Assembly: GCF_036884655.1 (NCBI RefSeq)
Contig: NC_088338.1
Coordinates: 3,788,001 to 3,852,000 of the forward strand
Direction: 5' to 3'
Source of the DNA: Musa acuminata AAA Group
Lineage: Eukaryota; Streptophyta; Magnoliopsida; Zingiberales; Musaceae
Length of the DNA: 64,000 nt
Each line of letters opens with the position of its first letter. Position 1 is the first letter of the stretch. Below the pieces are notes generated by a model that worked only from the letters and a program-made list of their open reading frames with translations, made no database searches and was not told where the DNA came from. This document shows, piece after piece, positions 1 through 14,070 of this stretch. The position numbers were made by a program, and so were the translations under genes.

Positions 1-250
1 GCGCCCTCGTCCCGCACGGCATCCGCCGTTTCCTTGGACGCGTCCGCCGAATACCACCTCCTCGCGCGAGAGGTGTCACGTCAACCTCTTCACAGCCCCC
101 CCGTGTCGCAGGACTCGCCTCATTTCGCCGAGCACCTGGTGGGCGGCCCCGAGGATGCGGTCCCCCGGCATATCCGGTCCCAATCTTATCCATCTCAGCT
201 ATCATAATGCCATCTATCGAGAATCCATGCAGATCCGATGGATACCACCT

Positions 251-256
251 TAAATA
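251..256 (+). promoter_or_regulatory. Candidate TATA element of the glutamine synthetase gene
   Basis: A taaata motif lies 52 bases before the start codon at 308, at the end of a GC-rich upstream stretch (1-200). That stretch also contains a CACGTCA core near 78, resembling bZIP/ABRE-type sites. Position fits a plant core promoter with a short 5'UTR. This is inferred from motif and spacing only; no transcription start can be seen. Confidence 0.35.
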
Positions 257-307
257 GGCCGCATCTCCGCCTTCTGCAGCCATCCTTCCCTCCTTGTTTG
301 TGGAATC

Positions 308-3300
308 ATGTCTCTACTCCGAGAGCTCCTCGACCTCAACCTCACCGAGACCACCGAGAAGATCATAGCCGAGTACATATGGTAATCCGAACCATCCCCT
401 CTTCAAACTTCAGCTACTTTCCACTGATAGGTCCTGATCGATCATTGTATGTGCTTCCAGGATCGGCGGATCGGGCATGGACATGAGGAGCAAAGCCAGG
501 GTTTGTTTGCACTTCGTTTTTCCTCTTCGTTTGGTCATTATCTTTCATCATAAGATCTAACATATGGTTTGTAATATGGGTAACTTAGACTCTACCGGGG
601 CCGGTGTCGGATCCGAGCAAGCTTCCCAAGTGGAACTACGACGGATCCAGTACGGGTCAGGCTCCAGGGGATAACAGTGAAGTCATCGTACAGTGAGTGC
701 AATGTCTTCTGTTATGTAGCATAATGCAAAATCTATCTTTGGTTTCCTGTTTTATTGGATACCTAATCATGTTCTATTTCTTTTATGCTTCCTTGTTCGT
801 GCTGTGGTTAGTCCTCAGGCAATATTCAAGGATCCATTCAGGAGGGGAAACAATATTTTGGTAATTATCTCTTTAAAGCACAATTAAAATTTTGTTTTGA
901 TGTATGTGAGGAATGATGGGATAGATATATGCATATTAGGTGATGTGTGATGCGTATACACCAGCAGGGGATCCGATCCCTACCAACAAAAGGTTCAACG
1001 CGCAGAAGATCTTTAGCCACCCTGATGTGATAGCCGAGGAGCCCTGGTAATCTTTTTAGAGTGGTGTTCTCCCAAAAATGGTTTCAGAATTTGATTCTAT
1101 AAATTGCTAGGCTTCATGGGCTTTAAATTTGAGATAGATGAAAAGAATGATATATTTTTATTTTTCTGTGTGATTCCACTAGATGATTTAGATGGAGATT
1201 GTGGGTTGGTTTTTAGTGTAATGTTAGCCATCCTTGTGAATTCCTTAAACTAAAAAAATTTCTTTCATCAGTTTAGATTGATCTGGTTATTTATTACTTA
1301 ATTAGCCTATATTTCTCTACATATAATATTGTGCCATCATTAAAACATTATTTACCGATACTGAAATTATCGGATGAAATGAGTCTCAGCTAACCATTAT
1401 ATAATCCAAATTGTCAAAGACAGTGATTCGTGTTACTTTGATGATTTAAGATCTTGTTGATTTCTCTAAGTTTTACCCATTTATGATGTATAATGTCCTA
1501 ACTGCATTCATCATTGTTGAAGGTATGGCATTGAGCAAGAGTACACTCTGTTTCAGAGGGATGTTCCCTGGCCCCTTGGATGGCCAGTTGGTGGCTTCCC
1601 TGGTCCTCAGGTTAGACCCTAATGTTGTTACTAAGTATAATGTTTTTCCTCATAAGTTTTTTGCAATCTGAGTTTGCTCTTACATATAAATATCAGTTTA
1701 TTGAACTTGTAAATGACTAGTGAGTCAAAGCTTCCGAGTTCTGTTGTAGCTTCAGTCAGAGTATTTTGAGCTCCATCCTTGAGTCTTTAGTACTACCAAT
1801 TTGGATTTTTTTGGTTTCAAAAACAGAACTACTAATTGTTATGATATAAAAACTTTTATCCTATCCAGCAAAAAGAGGTAACCTGCTACAATCGTGCCTA
1901 TAGGTAAAGGAAAATAATGGTCAATGGTATCTAGGAAATTAACCCCTGATAACGCTTTAGATTTTGGTTTGACTCTTCTTACTTTAGTTTGAAGTTGAGA
2001 CTTCTTTTGCATCCTTACTTAGGGCCCTTACTATTGTGGTACTGGAGCTGATAAGGCATTTGGTCGTGACATTGTCAACTCTCATTACAAGGCATGCCTG
2101 TATGCTGGAATCAACATTAGTGGAATCAATGGAGAAGTGATGCCTGGTCAGGTAATCCTTTCGAGTTTCATAGAGATGCTTTAGTTTCAGCTCAATGTTT
2201 TATTCATTTGAAATGATCAGATTGGTATCTTATGACCTCTGTCGATTCCTCTAGTGTTGTGTTTTTTTTTTTCGGTTACTTCCCTGATTATATTTATTTG
2301 TTTGATTGAACAGTGGGAATTTCAAGTAGGACCTGCCGTTGGAATTACTGCTGGTGATCAGTTGTGGGTAGCCCGCTACATCCTTGAGGTAGATGTTGTA
2401 CATATAGATGCTGTACATATCGTGTGACTCAAACACCTAATTATGTATGCCATTGGTTTCTATATTTCTATCAACTTAGTGAATCTTCCTACTTGTGCTG
2501 ATCTATGCAGAGGATTACTGAAATTGCAGGAGCTGTTCTGTCCTTTGACCCCAAACCCATGCAGGTCATTATATAACTTTCACCTTTGTCTTTGTGCTTT
2601 AATTGGTTTATGGTTTTAGACACTATCATAAGTATAATTGAAAATTTGAGTTCACCTCTAAGTTCCTAAAAACAAAGAGCTTTCTTGTCTCTCTTCATTT
2701 CTGTGTTGTGATACCAGGGAGACTGGAATGGTGCTGGTGCTCATACGAACTACAGGTCATCTCGCTTGGTTTTGTATTCTGAGTTTTCATCTGCATAAAA
2801 TTCACATGGTTCACATCTTAACAGCACCAAGTCTATGAGAAATGATGGTGGAATAGAAGTGATTAAGAAGGCAATTGAGAAACTTAGCAAGAAGCACAAG
2901 GAACATATTGCTGCATATGGTGAGGGCAATGACAGGAGATTAACTGGTCGTCATGAAACTGCTGACATCAGCTCTTTTTCATGGGTAAGGAACATTTCTT
3001 CTATTTTGTATTAAGAACAAATTAGAAATATACATGACATGTAAGAAGCTTATGGGTAGCAAATTATTATTGTTTAGAGCAATGATAGGTAAAGACATTC
3101 CTGTAGTATCAGGGTTGGTTCTTTAAGAAGGAAGCTTAATTTGATCCATTTATTAATAAAGAAAATTGTAAATGAATATTCCAACAACATTAAACTCATT
3201 TCATGTGTTCCATTGCATGATAAGCAGTTGAAGATGCTGATTTTTAGTCACCACCACCAATGGGCTTTGTCTTATCTACTAGCTTTATGGTTCTACAGTG

Positions 3301-3924
3301 TAATACACAGTGCATTGAACCAAATCTATTTTCTGTTCTTTCATCAACGATGCAACTTAAAGTCATATTGCTTCCTTTTTGAATCAAATTATTATTCCAA
3401 TTATCCACTCATGATAAAGTACTTGTTGGAATCTACATTTCTGCCTTATTGTTTCCAGTCCCATGGACAAATGAGGAACATAGTAAAACTTGTACATCCA
3501 AAGTTTAATCTATCTCTAGTTACAGAATGCTCAATTAATTTGAAACCTTGCGGATTTCATAATGCATGGAAGCTTAGTATTGGTTATGTGAATGTTGGTC
3601 TTTATAATGACATTCCATTAAAAGATCACTATATACTGACTTGCAGGGAGTTGCAAACCGTGGAGCGTCGGTTCGTGTGGGACGCGAAACAGAAAAAGAT
3701 GGCAAAGGTATATAGATTTCCATCGATCAATTATTTCCTTCTAAAATCTATTCTGAATCAGGTGTTTGACTCTTCTGTTATTTGCTCGAGTCTTTTTGCC
3801 TGCCCTATTTTACTGAGCTGTGTTGTTACCAGGATACTTTGAGGACAGAAGACCAGCTTCCAACATGGATCCTTATGTTGTGACCTCCATGATTGCTGAA
3901 ACCACCATTCTTTGGAAGCCTTAA
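308..3924 (+). CDS. GLN1: Glutamine synthetase, cytosolic GS1 type (13 exons, 356 aa)
   Basis: Catalyses ATP-dependent condensation of ammonium with glutamate to glutamine in the cytosol. Exons: 308-381, 461-500, 589-692, 812-860, 940-1046, 1523-1610, 2023-2151, 2314-2388, 2511-2564, 2718-2755, 2825-2984, 3647-3707, 3833-3924. All introns are GT-AG and the spliced length is 1071 nt, giving 356 residues, the usual plant GS1 length. The protein begins [12 protein letters not shown] and has no plastid transit or C-terminal GS2 extension. Visible signatures: KWNYDGSST (52-60) in the beta-grasp domain; EQEYT (129-133) and GEVMPGQWE (191-199) carrying metal/substrate glutamates; the ATP-site motif [15 protein letters not shown] (237-251); the C-terminal end AETTILWKP. 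No frame break or missing catalytic residue was seen, so it should be functional. Which GS1 isoform it is cannot be told from sequence alone. Confidence 0.97.
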
Positions 3925-6139
3925 AGATAACATGTGATGGGCATTTTCTTATGGTATAACCTCCAGTCAAATCTAGGAACTATTGATATGTATCCTGCTT
4001 TTATATGGTTTTATGGTGTTATTCTGGTCTTCAGTTGATTGATTTCTTGTAGTCCTCAAAAACATGGATATTTGTTCCTCAAGCACTTGAGTTTTCCAAT
4101 AATCTAAGCTTAGTGGAACTACACCCTCTTTGGGATGTTGCCTTTCGTGTGTATACTGCAATAATTATGATCTACTGTTACATTATTGAAAGCATGTGGG
4201 CATGTGATTAATGGTTACTTAATAATTCTGTAAACCAAATTCTTGTTTTAGTTAATTAAAGTTATTTTAGCACCTAATTTAGAAAGAAAACTATGTTCAT
4301 GTAAATGTCGAAACGAAATACAAATTCGACAAACATGTATGCAAATGGGAAATGGACTCTCGCGTGATCGTCATGTAACCATGAATTAGGATGAGATGAT
4401 CAACTTGAATATTGTTAATGATGAGCATTTCTGGCGCATACGTCCATGTAACCTTTGTCACGAATCGAATTCATTGGTTTTGCTTAGATTGCATGATGTG
4501 CAATCCGATAAAAAACTTGCATGTATAGAAAAAGAATCAGTGATGAACGAACATGCAGATAAATTGAACCTTGTTTTTGATCTTATAGGACGATGATTGC
4601 ATCACGAATATGGCTTGTCGTAATCACATACATACAACTGAATTGTACGCATATTATAATGTATTCCATGCATTATTAGAAATCATTATTAATTCACATT
4701 TTTTTTCTTTTTATTATGAGTCCAATAATAAAAATATTATTATTGGATCAATAATAAGAAAAATGGATTCATGTTCTTGAAAAACATTATGTGCAAGCAT
4801 AATTAAAAAGAAATCTGAGGTTGGATCCGTCACCAGCAAAACACCACCAAAACCATACATCAGAATTAATTATAAGCTTGCGAAGTCTAACCTGTTTTAG
4901 AATTCACCGAAGAAGCCGTGGAAAGGGACGACGAGAGGGTGGCTCGACAATGTGATGATTGAAGTAGCGGTCGAACTCGTGGATGAGCGGAACACGATGA
5001 AGAGGTGGACAGTGGATGAGGATGAGTGGGGTGGGGTGGGGTGGTGTATACTAAAAAGATGATGTAGCACCCGCACCCGAACGAGGAAGACCCACAGAGG
5101 GGTATCGTTACCCGTTACCGACATGGGAAGCCATGTCTCGGCGCCTCTTCCTAAGGGTATTCAAATCGATTCGAACTGAACCATTGAGGCCAAACCGTAT
5201 TTTCGATTTAATATGGTTAAAGTAAGATAATCCAAATTGATTAATTTGATTCGATTAATCAATTTATAATTTTAAAAAATATGTATTTAAAATAAACTGA
5301 TTCAATTCAATTGAATGGAATTAAAATCTTTGATCGAATCGAACGTTCTAACATGATAAAATTTTAAAAATTAAATCCATGTCATTTTTAAGATTAGACC
5401 TTTAGATCAATTTAATTAATCAATTTAAACCAATTAAAAGCTTAGAATAATAAATTCAATCCGATATCTTTTAATTAAGATCAATTCAAATTGATTAACC
5501 GAATCAAAAAGATATATACTCCTTAATCAAAACCCTTTAGTCTTCAAAAACCGAACCGGACCAAACCGATTTTAAATCGATTCAATTTATGTTCAATTTA
5601 AAGACCCTTTATAGTCTCCAAAACCCGAACCAGACCAAACCAATTTTAAATCGATTTTAAACCGATTCAATTTATGTTCGACTTCAATTCAGTTCAACAA
5701 TCCAATTCAACTTGAACACCCCTACCTCTTCCAATCCAATTCAATGAAAACAAGAGCACATTGAAAAGTGCAATACTGTGAATGACACAAAGAATGGCAA
5801 TGCATATATCCAGTAGTATAATGAATGCATCCAGTTTAAGACAAACATACACATATAAAAAGTAGTAGGAAAGGGAATCAATAGAGAGATGTGAAGGCAT
5901 AAATGTGGTCAAAGACATGTCGTCAGTTCATGAGTATGATCAGTCAACCTACATGTATGCAACATTATACACAAACCCTAGCCAGCTGAGACATCTGAAG
6001 GAAAATGAGACCATAAGATTCATTATTCCTGTACAGTTGGATAATGTTAAACCACCCTCTTCATGGTGCCTAAATCAATCGCAAGAAGGATGATTTTGTA
6101 AGATACCTGACCGATAAGCTGATTTATCATGGGAGTAGA
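3925..6139. other. Intergenic region between GS1 and the CDP1-like gene
   Basis: Contains the GS1 3'UTR, AT-rich DNA, and a GC-richer island at about 4890-5130. The minus strand of that island is open for 75 codons but matches no family I know. The tandem repeat at 5531-5682 is listed separately. No gene is supported here. Confidence 0.6.
5531..5682. repeat. Two-copy tandem repeat of about 75 bp
   Basis: Copy 1 (about 5531-5603) and copy 2 (about 5604-5682) share the order: accctttag/atagtct, then tccaaaac, then CCGAACC-GACCAAACC, then TTTTAAATCGATT, then caatttatgttc. Copy 2 carries a few extra bases around a second ccgatt. The surrounding 5150-5700 region is composed of related shorter fragments (aaatcgatt, gattcaatt), so this may be the best preserved end of an older array. 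Confidence 0.7.
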
Positions 6140-9100
6140 TCATGTTTGATTCTGGATATCACCTCTACAAATTCTCCATGAACCATCTTCTTGCCTTCTC
6201 AGGATGTAATGAACCTTGTATGTACTGCGAATAGAGTGGTAGATAAACAAATGAGCAGTTCTTAAGGATAATACATATTGGACTTTAGATATACTGGTCT
6301 TGTGAAGAACCTGTAATAACTCGGTTTTTTTGGCTCAGATTCATCTACAAGTTCAGCAGCTTCCTCAATCACAGCCTCGATTTCAGCAAACTCATCATCA
6401 CCTCCATCTGATACTATCTCAGCACGCAGAATAGAGGCTTGTATTAAAACAAATCGCCAAAAACAGGATTTGGCTTTTGCCGAATTCGCCAGATCTTGCC
6501 ACTGACAATGACATACACCAGAATCCGAATCAAAGAAAAAATATATATGATGGCACATATAAATAATAATATAATAGTAGTAGTAGTAGTAATAATAATA
6601 ATAATGATGATGATAATAATAATAACAACAATAATAATAATAATCTGATGTCCTCTCAAAACTTACCTTTGAAAGCATTGCTTCGGAAAGAATATTGCAC
6701 AGCAATTGAATTTGATGACTGGGACCTAATGCCTCAGCTTTTATATCTTGCCACTGATGGACCAGTGCTTCTGCTTCTTCAAGAGCCATGTGCCGTTTAT
6801 GTATCATAAAACCAGCAGAAGTAGACAAAGGTGAGAGATCGGTGGGCCACCCATTCTGCATGCTTCCAACACTAATTTTATGCTCAAGGCGTTGGCTGAA
6901 CATTGACCAAAGCTTCCGTAACTGCCACATTATATCCCTACCTCTAAAAGCAGATGTGCTATCTCCACCAGCAAAATGACTCAAAGCAGCAGCTTCACTA
7001 GTAATGCAATGGTTAATTGATTTCAATTCATGTGGCATTTTCAGATGACCAAATTGCATAGCAAGCAGCTTAAATGCACCAAATAATATGCATCCGGCAA
7101 GCGTCATATAGGCAGCCTTTCCTGTTATATCTCCTTTATTAAGCCAGCTTTCCCAGAAACCTTGATGATGCAAATCAAGATTTCTTTTCAGCTGAGAAGA
7201 TAGCGAGCTAGCATTACCATTAGTCTTACCAACTGCCATTTGGCTCTGCAAATTAACTGGTGCAAGTTGCTTGACAGCTTCTCCCAAATTATTGGTTGAA
7301 TTAACCTTTGCAGATTGTGCACCAGAAGTTCGATGGTCTACTAAAAGACCAAAAGATGATACATAGTGTCCGGCTGAAGGAAGTGTCTTCATGGTCCCTA
7401 TTTTCTTCTGGTTGCCACTGCTAAGAATTCGCTTTGGGCTCCCGAAAAAGTTGGCCTATGTTGTATCTGTAAAAATTAGAATCTTGCCAACATAAAGGAC
7501 CTCGCACTATCAGACATCAATCCACTCCAAGACTCACCAAAGAAGGAGAGCAATCTCGTGTATCCGGAAAGAGAGATAGAACAGCGTCTTTCAGCCAAGT
7601 TTCCTGGTAAATTTCAGCAGTTCTTCTGACATAAGACAATTTCAACCTTAATGCAAGCTCTACAATCAGCTACTATATGCTCATACATAGCTTATGAAAT
7701 TGTGGCTTAGCTTAAGGTGTGATAAAAAGGAACTCTAGATTGCCCATTGTTTCCAGTTGACTTTCAGGTAAAACTTCAATGCATGAAAAATTACCCGTCA
7801 TCATGATTACCATGAAAAGACTAATGAATTAGAGTATGTAGAAGATTCTACAAACAATCAAACCCCACTTCTCTTGGTACTGACACAATTTGTAGTACAA
7901 GTCCAACCATAAAGATGAAAACATTCATGGATTCCAACAATTAGCCAGTAATCATTAAAAACCTCGAGAATAGATCATTGGAGAAACCTCTACGGCAGAT
8001 TAACTTATATATATACAGATAACAATACAATCATTGGAGCATTGGCACATGCAAGCGATCCTTAAAAATAGAAAGTGCTTCGGTGCCTAAGAATAGCATC
8101 AGCCATGCATTATGTACCAAGTAGTAATGGATGATACAAGAAGGCAATTCAACAATGGATACAATGATAATTCTATGGGTGCCAATTTTTAAACTGGACC
8201 TATAAATATACCTAAACATGCACAAAGTGAATGCAAGGATGAGGAAATTATGAGGTTATGCACAAGTATAACCAACCAAAATAATCATATTTTAAAAACC
8301 AAATAGCAACAGAAGGGTACACCATCAACTAGTCATAACTTTGCGTTTTGTGTCAATACTAGTTGGTGGAACTACTATGTTAAAAACAAAATATTTCAGG
8401 CATAAGGTAAAACAAGAAAAATCTAAAACAGCAATATCAACCAATTTATTTATTTTGAACTTTCGATCTACGTCATTCATCTATATTACTCTCCCTTCAT
8501 TTTCCTATTTCTGTACAAAACGTAGGTGGATATCATATGCATTAGCACATTGAAGCTGGTTTGATTTCGTATAACGCAATTGGATGCCAACACAAATGCC
8601 CCTGGAAAACCAGTGGGTTTTCTTCCCCAAATGAACGCTGAGATGTCCATCATAATCCCTAATAAATCATATAAAGTTTGCAATCATTGAATATTCTGGC
8701 TATAATTCAGTAACCTAGAGCCTTAGTAGGGAAAAACATCAAAGGCATGATAAGCACCTTGTATCAGCAAGAATTTAAGTTCTTGTCAAGTGCATTTAAA
8801 TGTTCAATATTTAAAAGCATATATAAAAAAATAAATTGCATCAGCATTTCTATCAAAGAGATAGTAACCCACAAGATTATGACAGAAGTCAGAAAACCCA
8901 CATAGTCCTCAATCATAATACAGAAGTCAAGATCAAGTGGCAAAGAGACAAAAAGGAGCAGAGTTTGATAATACATATATCTATAAAAGCTAGAAATCAA
9001 AAGAGTGCATGATTATGTCTGGGCAAACTAGTACCATAAAATAATTGCCAAATAAGACCAAGTTGGTGCCCAAAAAACAGATGCCTTTATTTTTTTATCC

Positions 9101-12100
9101 TGAAGTATTTATGATAAGTAAGATTGAAATAGGAGTATACATTGTCCTAAAATGACAATTTTTTAAGGTTATCTATGACACTTCTTTCCAGAAACCTGAA
9201 CAAGATTGAAGACGTGACATGGACACCCACATGGGTAAGGTTTGTTCTGTTCTAGTAATTGAGCTAGAACAGGCTATTTGATCATGATAACCTAAACTGA
9301 CTCCATAAATTTAACTTAGCGCATAAGGAAAAATTAAGTCTTTTGTCATAGCATATAAATGATTCTGGAACTAATCTTAAGCTGACGAAGAACCACCAAG
9401 TTAAATGCCCAAGAAACATGTGAAAACATGGCCAGGTATATCTTCATTACTTGAAAAAAAAGAAGCAAATCTGCCCATAACAACTTTAAGTCCTAATAAG
9501 GGACCAAGTCTTTTGAAAATGTAAGTTCATGAACTCTCTGTTTGATTTACTCCTGCAAAATATTCACAATTAATTATCAATATTACTCAGGAAACATCCA
9601 AATCAAGAATAGAGTCAGACAAATGATAATCATCACTTTTATCGACTATATTATCATACAGAAAAATGCTGAAGGCTGGTAGTAATCAACACAAAATCTT
9701 GAAAATTTAGCAACTTTTGTTAATTATCGAAGTTAACATCATTCGTAGAACTGAATCACAGTGCTCTTTCAGTTACATTTACATAGAAGGTAACAGACAA
9801 TGAAGTACCTACCAATGTCTGGTTCACAGTGCCCTTGTCCTTGTATGTTCCACTCATACCAGGTCGTGAATTCTGTGAAGTACAACTCCTTATTGTTTCA
9901 AGCTGCAGAAGCTTTTCAACAGTCTCCATGCCCCCAGTCTGCATAGATAGACCCACTTAAATAAACACATATAGGAAAGATAAAAAAAGGATCCATGTAA
10001 TTACCTGCCCAAGAAGAAAAGAACAAAATGCTTCCTCAAACTTCAAGTCTGCTCCATCTGATATAATTAAACACTCACAAATGGCTTTTGCTCTAGTGAT
10101 CTGCATGAGAACATAACCAGAAATACATCACTGCCTATGCCAAGAAGAGATCATTGTCACCAGCAAAGAGGCAATACCATCTCATTCTGTCTCATCGAAA
10201 ACCCAAGAGCAATATGAGCGACCATGGCCAAATAAAAGCAATTAAGGTCGAGTACAACTCTTTGACTCTGAGACTCGATTGATTTTTTGTTCTTGCGAGT
10301 AACAGCCAAAGTATCCCAAGGAAGAAGATCTACTATTTCAGTAGCCATTAGCCTATTCATAGCTTGAATCAAGAAAGAAGGCCAATCTTGAACTCTACAG
10401 GAAGATTCAACATCTAGGCCCTGTCTAATCAGTTCTTGCAATGCTGCTAATGCCCCACGTCTACGTTCAGCACTATCAGGAATAAGAGGCAACCCCAGAA
10501 GTTCCAACGTGCAAGCAGGTGCAAGGTCCTCCAAAGATTCTTCTACCTAAGAAGTGCTCCAAATGATCAGTCATTTTCATATCGATACCATAAACTGAAT
10601 CAGACAAGAAGATACATACCTGTGATAGCAATGGCATTTTCGCTAAAGAGACGTTGCTCTTTAGAAGATACTGGGCCCGTGCAAGAGCTTCAAAACCTTC
10701 AGATACCTTGTTTTTCTCAAAACCAACCTTTGCAATTGAGCACTGCAGAAGAGATACCGAAAAATCAAATGAAATATACACAGTACAGCAAACAATTAAA
10801 TAATAACATATTTGCTGATGTATCTTACTTCAGCTAGAGCCATAGAGAGAAGCAAATCATGACTATATGGCTTAGCATCAGGAAGTTGCAAAGCTGCTCG
10901 GCCGATTTCCAGAACCAACTTTACTTCTCCAACCTGCATTTAAGTATCAATTTCCTGTCACAATCTTCAACAAGAAAACCAAGGACAGCAGAGTTGATAA
11001 AGAGATATATGCAATCAACAGTTAGGGTACAAAAACAACAACAGAGTACTGTTCTTTCTCAGAAGTGAGGAAGCAGAAGAGAAAAAGAGAATTTCTATAT
11101 TTTTAGTGTTTTAGGAGGAGGAGAGTGGAAGAAGAGATTGGGGCTGCACTTCAGAGTCAGTGTTTAACTAACAAACAACAACTTTTGGGGCAGGAATCAA
11201 GAGACACCTCCAAGGATTGACCTATTTAAAATTGTGAAAGTTATAAACTTTATAATGTCAACTTAGATTTCTCAAGCCACGTGGAATCTTGATATGTCTA
11301 CTACAGTCTGTCATGCTTCAATCTGTCTTGATAGGATATTGCATAGTAACCCCATAATGAATGACATACTCATACAGCATAATATGAATGCACTTGGGGC
11401 AACTTACTAAATAACTATTTATACATGAGCACACATATAAAAATGCAATACATCTTACAAGTCCAGGATATCAGGAAAAAGTACAAGAAATTCTAAATGG
11501 CTCACTTATTTGTAGCAAATAAATACAAACCCATGTCATCAAATGTAGAAGTACAATACTGCAGGAGTGTCAAGTTTATAAAACATTTGAATTTAGCACA
11601 TTCTCAGATTATGACAATGGCTGTTCATGGTCAAAATAGTCTTTTTGTAATTAAGCTCCCAGCGAATGTGTTTACTAAACGTAATAGGTTATAAAATAGA
11701 AAATTTTTACCTCTTGCAAAAGGCATAGAGCAACAGGCAACCAAGACCAAGGAATTCGAAGAGAAGATTTTGGCGGTACTTTCTCTTTTATATTGCCAGC
11801 ATATTCTGGTTCAAATAGAAGTTTATCCCTTACATCCATCAAGAGATCCTGCAAATACAACATTCAGATATCACACAATAATACATATAGTGAAGAACAC
11901 TATCTTGTACCTTCCGAGAAACAATTGTTTCTGCAGTGTATCCATCCTCAATTGTTGAATTTTTCAGCTCCATTACTGCTTTGACAATCTCATCCTTTTC
12001 AGCTTGCACCGTAACACCTAAGAGCTGCAAATTTGTTGAATCTAATAATCAGGGATATATATATCCTTGAGACTCTGCTTTATTATCCATTAAAAAATGA

Positions 12101-14070
12101 TTATGGACGTGACTTCAACTTGAACCAAAGAATTTTTCCATAACTAATCATCAAGAAGCAAAAAGAAGTCCTAAGAACATATAAATTGTAGGATATGATT
12201 CTCTTATCATTGCAACAGTTCCATGAATGTAGTATGCATCTCTCTCCAACTAACTCATTTTTTTCATATGTTAGCTTTCAAGAGGAAATTACGATTGATG
12301 TTGATACAAACTCCTATATCCATTAACCTTGCTGCAAAACTAGTGACATCCAGGACACCATTGTAGTGTTTAGCATACACAAATCCAACATAGATGGCTT
12401 TAAAGTTTGGCATTTGTGAAAAGGTCCAGATGTTATACTTGATTGTAATAATCTACATAATTCTGCACTTGGAAGATTGTACATTTTTCACAATGATATA
12501 GATTAATGGATAGAACAAACAGATCATTTTGTTAGACTTGCCACCTTCGATGGCACATCAGAAGTTTTAGCTATGGTAATTACAGTTCAATGATTTACTA
12601 GGATGACTATCAGCCAGAATTGGCAGTCTAGGTCGTATAGGTGGCATTTGGTAAGTCCAATAAAATTATCATGAATGATCAAATTTGTTATATGAAAATG
12701 TTTCTTCATCAGAATCATTATACAATCTTCAAGAGAAATGTCACTCGTCCACATCTTATTTGTCCTTAGAAGTAAATTATTTGCAGATAAGTAAGCACTA
12801 TGAATGTATCTAAAGATCACTTTATCAAGAAATATTGATAATCAGAGAAGCAGCATTTTATTTGATATAACCAAACATCTACTTAATATGTTATAGTCTC
12901 CTTACTATATATAAAAAAAATACTGAAGAATCAAGTTTTTGTAGTTCATTAACCTCAAATAAGTTATATGAATGATTTTAACTGCTAGCTTGATCAACTA
13001 TTTTTCGTCCTCTCTTATATGCCACTTTCTACATCATTGAAGTTAAATATCAAAACAAAATAACCTTCCTAAATCATACAAATTCTCTCAGAAATCTAAC
13101 TCCTCTCTAGCCAGAATTATGTGGACATGTGACAACCAAGACCTGTTAAGGCATTTGCATAAAAAAGAATGAGCGAAAGAGAGCAGATAAGTCCTATCCC
13201 CTATATGAAACACATTGTAAGAACATCCACGTGTTCCATCCATCATCTAATTTGTGAAGCTCATGAATGTCTCCTTTTTTATTGCTTGTATGCTGTCTGA
13301 TGTATAGGGACACTTACCTCACCTTCTCATCAACCTAGACTCTCTTGTTGACTATGCACACAGGTAAAACCAAGAACATTACAACATATACAATGTCATA
13401 AAACAAACAAACAAGAACTTATAGGTAATATCAGCACACACTGGGCCTAGGTGAGAAGACAATCTAAAATATCTATCTTAAAAGCAAAGCCTAAAGAAGA
13501 TGTTATCATACTGATCCTTTCCAGAACTCAAATTGCGTATCTTGCATTCTGATGTACAAATATCTGTGCCACAAACTTATCAGTATATAAGGATTAACGA
13601 GTTTCATGGAAGTCCTTGACATATTAATATATGCATTCTTTTGAATAGTGTATGTCGTTTTCACATATTTGAATTCTACAAAGCACAAGGCAATCAAATT
13701 TCTCTTGCAAACAAATCAATGAAGTAATAATGGAAGATCTTAAGGCATAATGCTAATAAACGTGTGGAATTTTTTTGCATAACTTCCCAACCTGAAAACA
13801 AGTCACAGGAATCTCCACCCTGTCTCGAACCTGCCCATTCTCTATGGCCGGGGCCTCCAACACCTTCATCTTTGCCTGACCAGAGATCTCCATGCGGCTA
13901 GTACGAGACTTGGCCTCCGGAGACGGCTCACTGAGGACCCTTCTTTCCCTGCCGCAAGCAAGAGATGCGACGCCGGTCAAAGCCAAGGACCTCCGTCTCT
14001 CCTCGAAAGTTGCATTCCCGACGCTCCCGCACCGAAGCGGCAGCCCGAACACCGTGTGAGACAATGCCAT
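6140..14070 (-). CDS. CDP1: Plastid division protein CDP1/PARC6-like (12 exons, 826 aa)
   Basis: ARC6-family inner-envelope protein. In Arabidopsis PARC6/CDP1 helps position the FtsZ ring and links stromal factors to PDV1 (family knowledge). Exons in coding order: 14070-13792, 12024-11911, 11848-11711, 10933-10829, 10742-10620, 10546-10178, 10100-10005, 9938-9813, 7603-7538, 7455-6667, 6501-6311, 6224-6140. The frame is kept across all eleven introns. The first 60-odd residues are transit-peptide-like. Residues 94-140 hold the family's early conserved block (LLGVTVQAEKDEIV, SRKDLLMDVRDKLLFEPEY). One hydrophobic segment lies at about 588-606 (MTLAGCILFGAFKLLAMQF), followed by a C-terminal intermembrane-space domain containing WQDIKAEALGPSHQ and SYYSTYKVHYILRRQEDGSW. 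I prefer CDP1/PARC6 over ARC6 because of that C-terminus and the length. The intron between 9813 and 7603 is 2.2 kb; the intron at 6502-6666 carries an AAT/AGT trinucleotide microsatellite. Confidence 0.93.
6545..6646. repeat. Trinucleotide microsatellite in CDP1 intron
   Basis: Mixed (AAT/AGT/GAT)n tract inside the last-but-one long intron, close to its 5' end on the coding strand. It produces spurious poly-Tyr/Ile open frames on the minus strand. Confidence 0.9.

Noticed and set aside
3141..3842. 233-codon plus-strand open frame in the GS1 region
   Set aside because: It runs through GS1 intron 11, out of frame with exon 12; the spliced GS1 model explains the region and closes at 356 residues.
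4897..5124. 75-codon minus-strand frame in a GC-richer island
   Set aside because: A GGGGT pentamer run makes part of it; no conserved domain and no exon partners seen.
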